Assembly (NCBI GenBank): GCA_015056205.1
Contig: SVGS01000001.1
Span: 186,001-250,000 of the forward strand
Direction: 5' to 3'
DNA length: 64,000 nucleotides
Source: Clostridiales bacterium
GTDB taxonomy: Bacteria; Bacillota; Clostridia; Christensenellales; Aristaeellaceae
In this document: positions 1-8,989 of the stretch, in pieces
Numbering within the stretch: the stretch's first letter is position 1
How the letters are laid out: every line of letters starts with the position of its first letter
The notes under the pieces: generated by a model
Seen by the model: only the letters and a program-made list of their open reading frames with translations
Told to the model about the DNA's origin: nothing
Databases searched by the model: none
Program-made: the position numbers and the translations under genes

Positions 1-181
1 CTTTCTGCATATGCGCCATGGCCATAATCGGAATATAATGCCCGATATGAAGACTGTCCGCCGTTGGATCAAATCCCACGTAGAATGTGGTGGGCTGTTT
101 CAGCTGTTCATACAGTTCATCCGCAAAAGTCATCTGGGCAAGAAAACCGCGTTCTTTTAAAATGTCCAGAACATGTTCCAT
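1..181 (-). CDS. tyrS: Tyrosyl-tRNA synthetase, N-terminal part (cut by window edge)
   Basis: The 60 visible codons encode the start of a class I aminoacyl-tRNA synthetase that charges tRNA-Tyr. The nucleotide-binding HIGH motif is seen as LHIGHYIP near residue 46, and the preceding [10 protein letters not shown] segment is typical of bacterial TyrS. The ATG at 181 lies 18 nt after the aminotransferase stop codon, so the two genes are probably one transcript. No T-box precedes tyrS itself, although many Firmicute tyrS genes have one; control would have to come from the leader of the upstream gene. The remainder of the gene lies outside the window. Confidence 0.93.
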   Translation of the reverse strand, partial: MEHVLDILKERGFLAQMTFADELYEQLKQPTTFYVGFDPTADSLHIGHYIPIMAMAHMQK

Positions 182-199
182 TACTCATTCCTCCGTTTT

Positions 200-1387
200 T
201 TATCTTCTGGATTCCTGAAGGATCAGATCCTTCAGAATGTTCATTCCCTGATCGATCTGCTCCAGCGTGCTGTTGGAAAAATTCAGACGAAGTGTGTTTT
301 CATGTCCGCCGTCCACGAAAAAGTGGGTTCCGGGAACGAAAGCAACTTTCTGTTCTATCGCTTTGTTCAGCAGTGCTTTTGCATCCATGTTTTCAGGAAG
401 CTCTGCCCAGACAAACAAACCGCCTTCCGGCTTCGTAAAACGGACAAGACCGGATATTTCCTGAAGATGGCCAAGCATCCGGTCCAGCTGCCGGGCATAA
501 TCCGAGGAAATGGCCCGGATATGATCCGGCAGAAGCCGCTGCCTGAGATACTGATCCACAATCGCCTGATTCAGATTGGCCGTATGCACATCGGACGACT
601 GCTTTCCCACCGTACATTTTCGGATAAGGTCGGGACGGCCGGACAGATAACCAACCCGCAGGCCGGGCGAAATCGTCTTGCTGAAGCTTCCAAGAAAAAC
701 CACCCAATCATCCGTATCAAAGCATTTAATTGCGGGAAGTTTTTCACCGCTATAACGAAGGTCACGGTACGGATCGTCCTCCGCAACAATCATATGGTAT
801 CGGGAAGCCAGTTCAGCGATCGCTTTACGCCGTTCGAAAGAAAGCGTGCGTCCGGTGGGATTCTGAAAAGTAGGAATCGTATAAAGCATCTTGGGCTGAT
901 ACCGGCGGATCTTCTCTTCGAGATCTTCCGGAAGGAGTCCCTGCTCATCGCTGGCAACGGGGATCAGGTTGGCCTGATACAGCCTCATGCACTGCAGATT
1001 TCCAAGAAAGCTGGGATTCTCAACCAGAATTGTATCACCGGGATCGATCAGCGCCTTGCAGAGCAAATCCATTGCCTGGGTAGAGCCGGTAACCGGCAGG
1101 ACGGCTTCCGGCTGAAAGCCCACCGTTTCAGTAATGTACTGATGAAGCGCTTCAACAAAGGGAGGATATCCTTCCGTGGCTCCGTACTGCAATAAAGCTT
1201 TCCCGTTCTCTTTCAGAACCTTAACGGCCAGTTCAGAAACTTTCTCATCCGGCAACGCCGTTACGGAAGGATTCCCGCCGGCAAAGGAAATCATTCCGGG
1301 CTTCGCGATCACTTTAAAGATTTCACGGATTGCGCTTCCGGAGACCTGGTCAAAACGATGAGCAAAATGCAAAGAAGAAGATTCCAC
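200..1387 (-). CDS. PLP-dependent aminotransferase, fold type I (2-aminoadipate/aromatic transaminase type)
   Basis: A 395-residue aminotransferase of the class I/II (AraT/LysN-like) group. It has the FAGGNPSVTALP substrate-loop segment near the N-terminus, the NPTGR motif, EDDPYRDLRYSG, and the PLP lysine in GSFSKTISPGLRVGY. It probably moves amino groups between an aromatic or branched amino acid and 2-oxoglutarate; the exact substrate cannot be read from sequence. I chose the GTG at 1387 because a perfect AGGAGG sits 7 nt upstream; an in-frame ATG at 1426 lies inside the leader hairpin and lacks a binding site. It is followed by tyrS, which suggests a link to tyrosine or aromatic metabolism (inference). 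Confidence 0.88.
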   Translation of the reverse strand: MESSSLHFAHRFDQVSGSAIREIFKVIAKPGMISFAGGNPSVTALPDEKVSELAVKVLKENGKALLQYGATEGYPPFVEALHQYITETVGFQPEAVLPVTGSTQAMDLLCKALIDPGDTILVENPSFLGNLQCMRLYQANLIPVASDEQGLLPEDLEEKIRRYQPKMLYTIPTFQNPTGRTLSFERRKAIAELASRYHMIVAEDDPYRDLRYSGEKLPAIKCFDTDDWVVFLGSFSKTISPGLRVGYLSGRPDLIRKCTVGKQSSDVHTANLNQAIVDQYLRQRLLPDHIRAISSDYARQLDRMLGHLQEISGLVRFTKPEGGLFVWAELPENMDAKALLNKAIEQKVAFVPGTHFFVDGGHENTLRLNFSNSTLEQIDQGMNILKDLILQESRR

Positions 1388-1400
1388 GCTGTTTCCTCCT

Positions 1401-1430
1401 AAAAAAAGAATCCCTTTGCTGATCAAAGGG
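1401..1430 (-). terminator. Leader hairpin with T-tract, possible attenuator
   Basis: A perfect 7-bp stem (CAAAGGG with CCCTTTG, positions 1412-1430, 5-nt loop) is followed on the minus strand by ATTC and a run of T (1401-1407). It lies between the promoter at 1466-1494 and the AGGAGG site of the aminotransferase gene, where a terminator would act as an attenuator. An upstream CAGCC/GGCTG pairing just 5' could compete. Confidence 0.5.
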
Positions 1431-1465
1431 CTGCCAGCCTCAAACGGCTGCCGGTCAACATAAAT

Positions 1466-1494
1466 ATTATCCCTGATCTTTTCTGTGTTGTCAA
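1466..1494 (-). promoter_or_regulatory. Sigma-A promoter of the aminotransferase-tyrS operon
   Basis: On the minus strand TTGACA (1489-1494) and GATAAT (1466-1471) are separated by exactly 17 bp. Transcription would start near 1459, leaving a leader of about 70 nt that carries the hairpin at 1401-1430. Confidence 0.75.
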
Positions 1495-1509
1495 TCCTTT
1501 CACGAGGCC

Positions 1510-1538
1510 TTGATAAAAAAATAGGTTTCCTGTATAAT
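1510..1538 (+). promoter_or_regulatory. Sigma-A promoter of the Gls24-fakA-recG-ppk operon
   Basis: TTGATA (1510-1515), a 17-bp spacer and a perfect TATAAT (1533-1538). It is divergent from the aminotransferase promoter, with the two -35 boxes only 15 bp apart. Confidence 0.78.
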
Positions 1539-1593
1539 AAGATGTCCTGTATCCGTAGGATCAGGGACGATGACCCGGAAGGAGCAATAGTAC

Positions 1594-1944
1594 ATGGAGT
1601 GTAAAATCAAAAACGATTACGGAACCATTTACATCGCCGAAGATGTAATGATGAAGGTTGTCGGATACGCTGCGCTCGAATGCTATGGAATTGTAGCGAT
1701 GTCGGGGAAACGGGCTACGGACGGGATATCTGATTGGCTTGGAAGAGAAAACCTGTCAAAGGGTGTTCAGATTCGAAACGCCGGGGATATGCTTGATGTT
1801 GATCTTTTCATTATTGTGGAATACGGCATTTCCATTTCTGAAGTGTGCAAGACAATTGTAGAGACTGTGCGGTATAAGCTGGAAAACATGACCGGTATAA
1901 AAGTTCGCAAAATCAATATCTCCGTTGAGGGAATTCGGATCTGA
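1594..1944 (+). CDS. Asp23/Gls24 family envelope stress protein (YloU-like)
   Basis: A 116-residue acidic protein with no signal peptide or membrane segment. The pattern (IAEDVMMKVVGYAALECYGIVAM, then VDLFIIVEYGISISEVCKTIVETVRYKLENMTGIKVRKINISVEGI) is that of the Asp23/Gls24 family, whose members are cytoplasmic and often bind membrane anchors. In many Firmicutes a Gls24 gene (yloU) lies directly before yloV/fakA, exactly as here, which supports the call. The ATG is preceded by AAGGAGC. Its biochemical role in this organism is unknown. Confidence 0.88.
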   Translation: MECKIKNDYGTIYIAEDVMMKVVGYAALECYGIVAMSGKRATDGISDWLGRENLSKGVQIRNAGDMLDVDLFIIVEYGISISEVCKTIVETVRYKLENMTGIKVRKINISVEGIRI

Positions 1945-2009
1945 TTTAATTAACCCTTTTTCAGAGATACCGATCCTGAATAAGAGACAAAGAAGCGGAG
2001 GAACAGCTT

Positions 2010-3695
2010 TTGATACAGTTTAAAACCATTGACGGCCTGCTTCTGCGGGATATGGTTATGGCAGGAACGGCCTTACTGGAGAGAAACCGTGAAGCCGTAG
2101 ATGCGCTGAACGTTTTCCCGGTTCCGGACGGTGATACCGGAACGAACATGACCTTGACCATGCAGTCAGCCACCCGCGAAGTGAACAGCAAGGAATTTCT
2201 GCGGGCGGATGAAGCTGCCAGCGCTTTGGCAAAAGGTGCGCTGAAAGGAGCCCGCGGCAACAGCGGTGTCATTACAAGCCAGCTTTTACGTGGCTTCGCG
2301 AAAGCGTTGAACGGCGTAGAAAAGATCACTCCGGTTCAGTTTGCCGAAGCGCTTCAGAAGGGTTCTGAAATGGCTTATAAAGCCGTGATGAAGCCTAAAG
2401 AAGGTACAATCCTGACAGTGGCCCGTGTCATTGCCGAAGATGCCATGGCACAGGTCCGGAAGAACCCGGACGATTATGACGGGCTCATCAATGTCATGCT
2501 CAAAAGCGGCGAGGCGATTCTGAAAAAGACGCCTGATATGCTGCCGGTTCTGAAACAGGCCGGAGTTGTAGACTCAGGCGGCCGGGGTCTGATGCTGATC
2601 TATCAGGGATATGCCAGCGTACTTCGCGGGGAGGATATCAGCCTGATTAATCCGGAGACGGATTCTGCCGGCGCTGAGGAAGAAACAGACTGTCATGACC
2701 TGTCAAAGCCGCTCACCCATACCTATTGTGTACGCTTTACGCTAAAGGAGTTCAAAGAAGATTGTGATGAGCATGATCTTGATTCCTTCCGCCGGCGTTT
2801 AAACCGGATTGGAGACAATGTCCGCGTCACCGGAGATCTGACGGAAGCAACGATTCATGTGCACACGGACAATCCGGGATTAACATTGGAATACGGGCTT
2901 GAAATGGCCGAGATCAATGATATTCAGATTGAAAATCTGGCCGCGGCGCAGCGTGCGCTTCAGGCAGAAGCTCAATCTGAAGAATCCTCTGCGGTTTCGG
3001 CGGACAATTCGGATGCAGACAGTCCTTCCGGGGAGATTCAGAAATACGGATTCGTTGCTGTTTCTCTCGGCAAAGGTTTTTCTCAGTTCTTTAAGGATCT
3101 GAATGTAGATCAGATTGTTGAAGGCGGACAGACGATGAATCCGTCCGTTGAGGATCTGCTTCATGCGCTGAACCAGATTCATGCAGAGCATATCTTTGTA
3201 TTGCCGAACAACGGAAATGTTATTTTCGCCGCAAGGCAGGCCGCTGAACTGTGCAAAACGCATGTAGTCGTTATTCCGACAAAAAATGTGGCAATGGGGA
3301 TTGCCGCCGCCATTGCCTTCCAGCAGGAGCTTGAACCGGAAGAAAATGAACAGGTCATGAATGAAGCGGCCCAGCATGTTAAGACCGCAACAGTAACCTA
3401 TGCAATCCGGGACAGCGTCTACAATGGGATTGAAATCAAAGAAGGGGACATCATCGGGCTTCATAACGGTCAGATTTCCTTCTCCGGAAACAATATAGAA
3501 ACCGTCGTTACGGAAATGATGGAAAGCATCATGACAGAAGAGGATGAACTGATCACTGTCTATTACGGAGCTGATGTTCAGGAAGCCGACGCAAAAGCGC
3601 TGACTGCCAAACTGGAGAACACGTATGACTGGTGTGACGTTGAATGTCATAACGGCGGGCAACCTTTGTATTATTACCTTATCTCTGTGGAGTAG
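2010..3695 (+). CDS. fakA: Fatty acid kinase FakA-type protein (DAK2 domain, YloV)
   Basis: A 561-residue protein. The N-terminal DAK2 (dihydroxyacetone kinase L-type) domain carries the metal-binding NVFPVPDGDTGTNM signature at residues 34-47 with D40 and D42, and SGGRGLM near residue 190. The C-terminal half is DegV-like. In Gram-positive bacteria FakA phosphorylates fatty acids bound to FakB so that exogenous fatty acids can enter phospholipid synthesis; no fakB is in this window. An acidic Ser-rich linker (about residues 315-340) separates the halves. The start is TTG at 2010, with a GGAGGA site 8 nt upstream; no better ATG is available. Ten bases separate it from recG. Confidence 0.9.
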   Translation: MIQFKTIDGLLLRDMVMAGTALLERNREAVDALNVFPVPDGDTGTNMTLTMQSATREVNSKEFLRADEAASALAKGALKGARGNSGVITSQLLRGFAKALNGVEKITPVQFAEALQKGSEMAYKAVMKPKEGTILTVARVIAEDAMAQVRKNPDDYDGLINVMLKSGEAILKKTPDMLPVLKQAGVVDSGGRGLMLIYQGYASVLRGEDISLINPETDSAGAEEETDCHDLSKPLTHTYCVRFTLKEFKEDCDEHDLDSFRRRLNRIGDNVRVTGDLTEATIHVHTDNPGLTLEYGLEMAEINDIQIENLAAAQRALQAEAQSEESSAVSADNSDADSPSGEIQKYGFVAVSLGKGFSQFFKDLNVDQIVEGGQTMNPSVEDLLHALNQIHAEHIFVLPNNGNVIFAARQAAELCKTHVVVIPTKNVAMGIAAAIAFQQELEPEENEQVMNEAAQHVKTATVTYAIRDSVYNGIEIKEGDIIGLHNGQISFSGNNIETVVTEMMESIMTEEDELITVYYGADVQEADAKALTAKLENTYDWCDVECHNGGQPLYYYLISVE

Positions 3696-3704
3696 TCGTT
3701 TTAT

Positions 3705-5747
3705 ATGCTTCAGCATGAACTCAGGGGTTTTGAAGGGATCCGAGGAATCGGACCGTCCCGGGCAGAAGCATTACGCGCAATGGGCATTTGCTCATTGCGC
3801 GATTTACTCTGTTTTTTTCCGCAATCCTACGAGGATCATCGTCATCTCCTGACCCCTGACAGTCGGGAGGAAGAAACAGGGGTTATGGAAGGTCTGATAT
3901 CCCGAAGTCCCGAAAGTTTTTATTTTCACGGAACAAGCCGGGTAACCGCCATTCTGAGTACAAAAAGTCATCAGATCAGATTATGCTGGTTCAATCAACC
4001 CTGGATGGCCAGATCTCTGCCTCTGAAAACCGGAATCCGGCTCTACGGCAGAATCTCAAGGCAGAATGGTTTTATCCGGATGGTCAATCCAAGGCTGATT
4101 ACAGATCAGGATATCATTCCCGTCTACCGAAAAATCCAGGGAATTCCGGGCAAACTGCTTCGGGACTGGATTGAAATCGCATTAAAAAGAAGATCTGAAC
4201 TTTTTCCGGAGTGGATGCCGGATAAAGTCATACAGGATTTTCATCTGATTCATCTGGATGAAGCTGTTTTTCAGATTCATTTTCCTGAGAACGAGGCTCA
4301 ATTAACCGCTGCGCGGCGCCGTCTGAACTGTGACGGAATGATCACTTATCTGTCCTATATTTTCCGACATAAACAGCGGCATGATTTTGGCATTCCCTTT
4401 CAAATTACTGCGGACGAGGAGAATGACTACTGGAAGAATCTGCCGTTTCAGCCGACAGCCGGGCAGCGTCGTGCACTGCATGATATTGCCGAAGATCTGA
4501 AAAGCATGAGTTCAATGAAGCGGCTCCTTCAGGGAGATGTCGGCTGCGGAAAGACGGCAGTAGCTTTCGGCGCAATTTATCTTGCCTGGAAAAGCGGTCA
4601 CCAGGCCAGTATGATGGCCCCCACCGAAATCCTGGCCCGTCAGCATTATCTCAATGCTCTGCACACCCTTGAGCCATTGGGAATTCGCTGCGCGCTGCTG
4701 ACGTCTGAGATCAGGGGAAAAGAGCGCGAGGAAATCCTGGCAGGACTGGAAAAAGGGCAGATTCATATTCTGTTCGGCACCCACGCTCTGATCAGCAGGG
4801 CAGTTCACTTTCAGGATCTGCAGCTGACCATAACCGATGAGCAGCACCGCTTCGGTGTCCTTCAGAGAAGTGCTTTGGAAAAGAAGGGAGCGGTTGACAG
4901 AATAACCTATCCGCATGTGCTGGTCATGTCCGCAACACCCATCCCGCGCTCCCTGGCTCTGATTCTGTACGGCGATTTGGATATAACCGTGATTGACGAA
5001 CTGCCATCCGGCAGGATTCCTGTAAAGACTCGCATTGTTCCGGAAGAAAAAAGAAACGATATGTACCGCTTTGTAGCCGCTGCAGTCAGTCAGGGAAGAC
5101 AGGCTTATATTGTTTGTCCGCGGGTGGAGGAAACAGAAGCAGAATCGGAAAAAGAAGAATCCCATCCGCAAAAAAGCGTTCAGGGGCTTTATCAGGATTT
5201 GAAACACGGCGCGTTATCCGGATTAAAACTGGGAATCACCTGGGGCAGCCAGAAAGCCGACGAAAAGCAAAATGTGCTGGACAACTTTATACAGGGTAAA
5301 ATCCAGGTGCTGATTTCAACAACCGTGATTGAAGTTGGAATCAATAATCCGAATGCAACCATTATGATTATTGAAAATGCGGAAAGATTCGGCCTCAGCC
5401 AGCTGCATCAGCTGAGAGGACGTGTCGGCCGGGGCCGTGAAGAAAGCTGGTGCTTTCTGATGACTGAAAATGAAGAAAAGCTGAGAATTCTGTGCGATAC
5501 AACCGATGGTTTTTTGATTTCACGAAAAGATCTTGAGATTCGGGGCCCCGGAGATTTTATGGGAACCCGGCAGTCGGGAGCGCCTGCTTTTCCCGGTATT
5601 CAGGGAGATATGCGGCTTCTTGGAGAAATTTCCGATTATTTAAAAAAACTAAGGCAGGATCCGGATCAATCTGATATAATGGATAAGCTGGATGAACATG
5701 CGGAGCAGCATTTTACAGATACGGAAAATACAGTTGCGTTAAACTGA
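3705..5747 (+). CDS. recG: ATP-dependent DNA helicase RecG
   Basis: A 680-residue helicase that remodels stalled forks and branched DNA. An N-terminal wedge/OB domain carries the helix-hairpin-helix-like IRGIGPSRAEALRAMGI. The superfamily 2 motor follows: Walker A GDVGCGKT at residues 277-284, the DEQH box at 378-381 (TDEQHRFG), SATPIPR, and motif VI QLRGRVGRGREE, then the RecG C-terminal GPGDFMGTRQSG segment. The length matches the family. The fakA-recG order is common in Firmicutes. The ribosome binding site before ATG 3705 is weak (TGGAG), and translation may depend on coupling to fakA. Confidence 0.96.
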   Translation: MLQHELRGFEGIRGIGPSRAEALRAMGICSLRDLLCFFPQSYEDHRHLLTPDSREEETGVMEGLISRSPESFYFHGTSRVTAILSTKSHQIRLCWFNQPWMARSLPLKTGIRLYGRISRQNGFIRMVNPRLITDQDIIPVYRKIQGIPGKLLRDWIEIALKRRSELFPEWMPDKVIQDFHLIHLDEAVFQIHFPENEAQLTAARRRLNCDGMITYLSYIFRHKQRHDFGIPFQITADEENDYWKNLPFQPTAGQRRALHDIAEDLKSMSSMKRLLQGDVGCGKTAVAFGAIYLAWKSGHQASMMAPTEILARQHYLNALHTLEPLGIRCALLTSEIRGKEREEILAGLEKGQIHILFGTHALISRAVHFQDLQLTITDEQHRFGVLQRSALEKKGAVDRITYPHVLVMSATPIPRSLALILYGDLDITVIDELPSGRIPVKTRIVPEEKRNDMYRFVAAAVSQGRQAYIVCPRVEETEAESEKEESHPQKSVQGLYQDLKHGALSGLKLGITWGSQKADEKQNVLDNFIQGKIQVLISTTVIEVGINNPNATIMIIENAERFGLSQLHQLRGRVGRGREESWCFLMTENEEKLRILCDTTDGFLISRKDLEIRGPGDFMGTRQSGAPAFPGIQGDMRLLGEISDYLKKLRQDPDQSDIMDKLDEHAEQHFTDTENTVALN

Positions 5748-5795
5748 ATCTTTTTTGCCTGCAGGAATACACGAAAACAGAAAGGGAAGAACATC

Positions 5796-7838
5796 ATGGA
5801 TTGTTTTATCAACAGGGAACTGAGCTGGCTGGCCTTTAATCAGCGCGTATTGGAAAACGCTGCTTCTCCGGATGTTCCGCTTTGCGAAAGACTGAATTTC
5901 TTCTCCATTTTTCAATCCAATCTGGATGAGTTCTTTATGGTCCGGATCGGAAGCCTTCATGATCAGATGCTGCTGGACAATGAATCCCGTGAGAATAAGA
6001 CCGGACTGACGCCGTCTCAGCAGATTACGGAATCTCTGGAAACAATCCGTCGTCTGTGCGTGCACCGGGACAGGGTTTATCCGGAGCTGCTCTCCGGACT
6101 CAGCGGTCAGGGAATCAGTCTGGTCCGGTTTAACGAAATATCCCAAAGTGCGGAGCAGAAGCTTCAAAGAATCTTTAAAAAAGAAATTTTACCCTATCTG
6201 TCCTGCTACTTTATCAGCCGGAAACAGGATTTTCCATTCCTGAACAATAAGGAAATCTACAGCATTGCAGTTCTTGAACCCGATTATATTAACGGAAAAC
6301 CGCAGATTGCCGTTATTCCCGGAAACAGCAGCGTCCTTCCAAGATTGATTGCCGTTCCCGGTAATGAGGGCAAATATATCCTTGTTGAAGAGTTTATCCT
6401 TCATTTTCTGCCTCTGATGCTTCCCGGAAAAACGATTCGCGGAAAAGCGCTTGCCAGAATCACTCGAAATGCGGATATTGATGCCGATGCCGTTTTCGAT
6501 GAGGATCTGGATTATCGGGATCATATGGCGTCGGTCATCAAACAGCGAAAAAGATTATCCCCGGTAAGACTCGAGTTGTCCCGGCAGCTTGAACGCTCGG
6601 TGATTGACACCCTGCTGGAGATGCTGAATCTGGAGCCATCCTATGTTTTTGAATATGATACGCCGCTGGATCTGAGTTTTCTGTATCAGTTCAGCGATAT
6701 GCTGCGAAGTCAGGAAAACCTGTTTTATAAACCATTCCAGCCGGCAAAACTCAAAACTGCATCCGGAAGGGTCTTTGATGAGGCGCTTCGCCATGATATT
6801 CTGCTTCATTATCCATATGACAGCTTTAAAACCTTTCTCCGCCTTTTGCATGAAGCTGCGGCAGATCCTAAAGTGACCTCCATTCGTATGACGCTGTATC
6901 GGGTCGCCAGAGACAGCAAGGTTGCGGAAGCTTTGGCCGAAGCTTCTGAAAACGGGAAAACCGTTGAGGTTTTTGTAGAGCTGAAGGCCCGTTTTGATGA
7001 AGAGAACAATATTGAATGGAGCAGAAGACTGGAACAAAGCGGATGTCATGTCATCTATGGCATTGAGCATATTAAGGTCCACAGCAAACTGTGCCTGATC
7101 AGCTGGAAGGACGAAAATGGAACGGAACGAATTCTCTCTCAGGTCGGGACCGGAAATTATAACGAAAAAACCAGTCGGATCTACACGGATCTCAGTCTGA
7201 TTACAGCAGATCCTGCCATCGGACAGGATGGCCTTGAAACATTTTTCGCATTAAAGGAAGGAGGCGTAATCAACGCTTCCCGAAAACTGCTGGTTTCACC
7301 GCGGCTGATGCATCCTTCCATGATCAGGCTGATTGAAGAAGAAATCGCTCAGGGCGAAAACGGATTCATCCGGCTGAAAATGAACAGTTTAACGGATAAG
7401 CCGCTGATTGACAAACTGATCGAAGCAAGCCGGGCCGGTGTAACGATCCAGATGGTTATTCGTGGAATATGCTGCCTGAAAGCCGGGGTTCCGGGAGAAA
7501 CAGAGAATATCGAGATTCGGAGCATTGTCGGCCGTTTCCTTGAACACAGCAGAATTTATCTGTTCGGGAAGGATATCCGAACCAGGGCTTATATATCCAG
7601 CGCAGACTGGATGACCCGTAATATGGTTCGCCGCGTGGAAGTAGCCGCTCCTGTTTCCGATCCGGCTCAGGTTAATCAGCTGGAAGATATATTCAGCGCT
7701 TACTGGAAAGATTCAAGTCAGGCCTGGGAGATGACGAATGACGGACATTACCGGCGACGTGTGCCGATCGATGAAGACAGCTTTAACGCCCAGGAGTCGT
7801 TTATTCATTCATCCGGCAGCAATTCAACCAGCACCTGA
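5796..7838 (+). CDS. ppk1: Polyphosphate kinase 1
   Basis: A 680-residue PPK1 that reversibly makes inorganic polyphosphate from ATP. The N-terminal domain starts with FINRELSWLAFNQRVLENA and the head domain follows. The two phospholipase D-like domains carry the catalytic histidine in IEHIKVHSKL (H429, equivalent to the autophosphorylated histidine) and the second one in LEHSRIYLFG. The length is normal. The final 34 bases overlap the 3' end of the convergent hemW. It closes the plus-strand operon that begins with Gls24. Confidence 0.96.
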   Translation: MDCFINRELSWLAFNQRVLENAASPDVPLCERLNFFSIFQSNLDEFFMVRIGSLHDQMLLDNESRENKTGLTPSQQITESLETIRRLCVHRDRVYPELLSGLSGQGISLVRFNEISQSAEQKLQRIFKKEILPYLSCYFISRKQDFPFLNNKEIYSIAVLEPDYINGKPQIAVIPGNSSVLPRLIAVPGNEGKYILVEEFILHFLPLMLPGKTIRGKALARITRNADIDADAVFDEDLDYRDHMASVIKQRKRLSPVRLELSRQLERSVIDTLLEMLNLEPSYVFEYDTPLDLSFLYQFSDMLRSQENLFYKPFQPAKLKTASGRVFDEALRHDILLHYPYDSFKTFLRLLHEAAADPKVTSIRMTLYRVARDSKVAEALAEASENGKTVEVFVELKARFDEENNIEWSRRLEQSGCHVIYGIEHIKVHSKLCLISWKDENGTERILSQVGTGNYNEKTSRIYTDLSLITADPAIGQDGLETFFALKEGGVINASRKLLVSPRLMHPSMIRLIEEEIAQGENGFIRLKMNSLTDKPLIDKLIEASRAGVTIQMVIRGICCLKAGVPGETENIEIRSIVGRFLEHSRIYLFGKDIRTRAYISSADWMTRNMVRRVEVAAPVSDPAQVNQLEDIFSAYWKDSSQAWEMTNDGHYRRRVPIDEDSFNAQESFIHSSGSNSTST

Positions 7839-8989
7839 TTCTGAAAGTCCATTCCAAGGCGGGTTAACCGCCAGGTACTGTTTTCTCTAACCAGAAGCCC
7901 TTTCTGAACAGAAGGGGATAAATGTTCTCCGAATGCTTGCTCAATGCTTAGATGATGCTGCTTTATAAAGGTTTCTTCCTGCACTCCTTCTGTCATGCGA
8001 AGCCCAAGCATCATGGTTTCAAAGCGCGCTTCCTCCGGGGGAATCACTGAACAGGCTCTGAGCGTCCAGTTTCGGGATTGTATCATTTCGAGGTATTCAT
8101 TGATCGAGGCAGGATTGACTGCCCGGAACTCCGATGAATCCGGATGCGCTGAAAACATTTCAGACAGCATGGCATGATCCGGCCGGCGGAGAAGAGACGC
8201 AGCGGACACACCGAGTCCCAGGTAAGGGATTCTGGTCCAATAACCTATGTTATGTCTGCATTCGTATCCTTTTTTTGAAAAATTGGAAATCTCATATTGC
8301 TGATAACCGGCTCCGCCCAGAATGGTAATAGCCCGGTCATACATGGTTCTTTCATCTTCCGGATCAGGAAGCTGAATCAGTCCGTGATTCAGCTGTTCTG
8401 TCAGCGGCGTACCCGGTTCCGGGATCAGTCCGTAAGCGCTTATATGTTCCGGTGAAAGAGAAATGACATTGCGAAGCGTATCATCCCAGTCGGCTATCGT
8501 CTGCGTCGGAATACCAAAGATCAGATCCAGATTTAAATTTGCAACTCCGCAGCGGCGGGCCAGAGAAACGGAATCCACCACTGCTGCATAATCATGAATT
8601 CGTCCTAATACGGTTAACAGTCCGGACTGCGCTGCCTGCATTCCCAGGCTCAGGCGGTTCATTCCCTGACGAAGCGCTGTCTGAAGCCAGTGTTCAGTCA
8701 ATGTTCCCGGGTTTGCTTCTATCGTAAATTCACCGGAAGACTGAAGAGGCAAAACGCAGCGAAGCCGTTGAATCAAATGATCCAGAAGCTTCGGCGGCAG
8801 CAGGGAAGGCGTTCCGCCTCCAATATATACGGTTTGAATATCTTCCGTGCAAAAAGGCGCCTGTTGTTCCGCTTCTGAAATCAGCGCCTCAGCATAAGCC
8901 TCCATCTTTTCCTCCTGATCGGGAAAGGAGGCAAAATCGCAATAGGAGCATTTCTTTTTGCAGAACGGAATATGAATGTAGAGTTCCAT
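7805..8989 (-). CDS. hemW: Radical SAM heme chaperone HemW (coproporphyrinogen dehydrogenase-like)
   Basis: A 394-residue radical SAM protein. The 4Fe-4S cluster cysteines C10, C14 and C17 lie in IPFCKKKCSYCDF, followed by YIGGGTPSLLP and the HemN-like C-terminal domain (YWTRIPYLGLGVSAASL, MMLGLRMTEGV). The cluster spacing and the lack of the HemN N-terminal extension place it with HemW, a heme chaperone, and not with oxygen-independent HemN. ATG 8989 has AAGGAAG upstream. Its 5' end overlaps the SLOG gene by 109 bases and its 3' end overlaps ppk1 by 34 bases. Confidence 0.92.
   Translation of the reverse strand: MELYIHIPFCKKKCSYCDFASFPDQEEKMEAYAEALISEAEQQAPFCTEDIQTVYIGGGTPSLLPPKLLDHLIQRLRCVLPLQSSGEFTIEANPGTLTEHWLQTALRQGMNRLSLGMQAAQSGLLTVLGRIHDYAAVVDSVSLARRCGVANLNLDLIFGIPTQTIADWDDTLRNVISLSPEHISAYGLIPEPGTPLTEQLNHGLIQLPDPEDERTMYDRAITILGGAGYQQYEISNFSKKGYECRHNIGYWTRIPYLGLGVSAASLLRRPDHAMLSEMFSAHPDSSEFRAVNPASINEYLEMIQSRNWTLRACSVIPPEEARFETMMLGLRMTEGVQEETFIKQHHLSIEQAFGEHLSPSVQKGLLVRENSTWRLTRLGMDFQNQVLVELLPDE

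Noticed and set aside
173..1195. 340-codon plus-strand frame antisense to the aminotransferase
   Set aside because: Shadow of the well-supported minus-strand gene; no family match and no ribosome binding site.
1448..1461. Leader peptide ATG within the aminotransferase leader
   Set aside because: The ATG at 1461 lies at or before the predicted transcript start and has no ribosome binding site.
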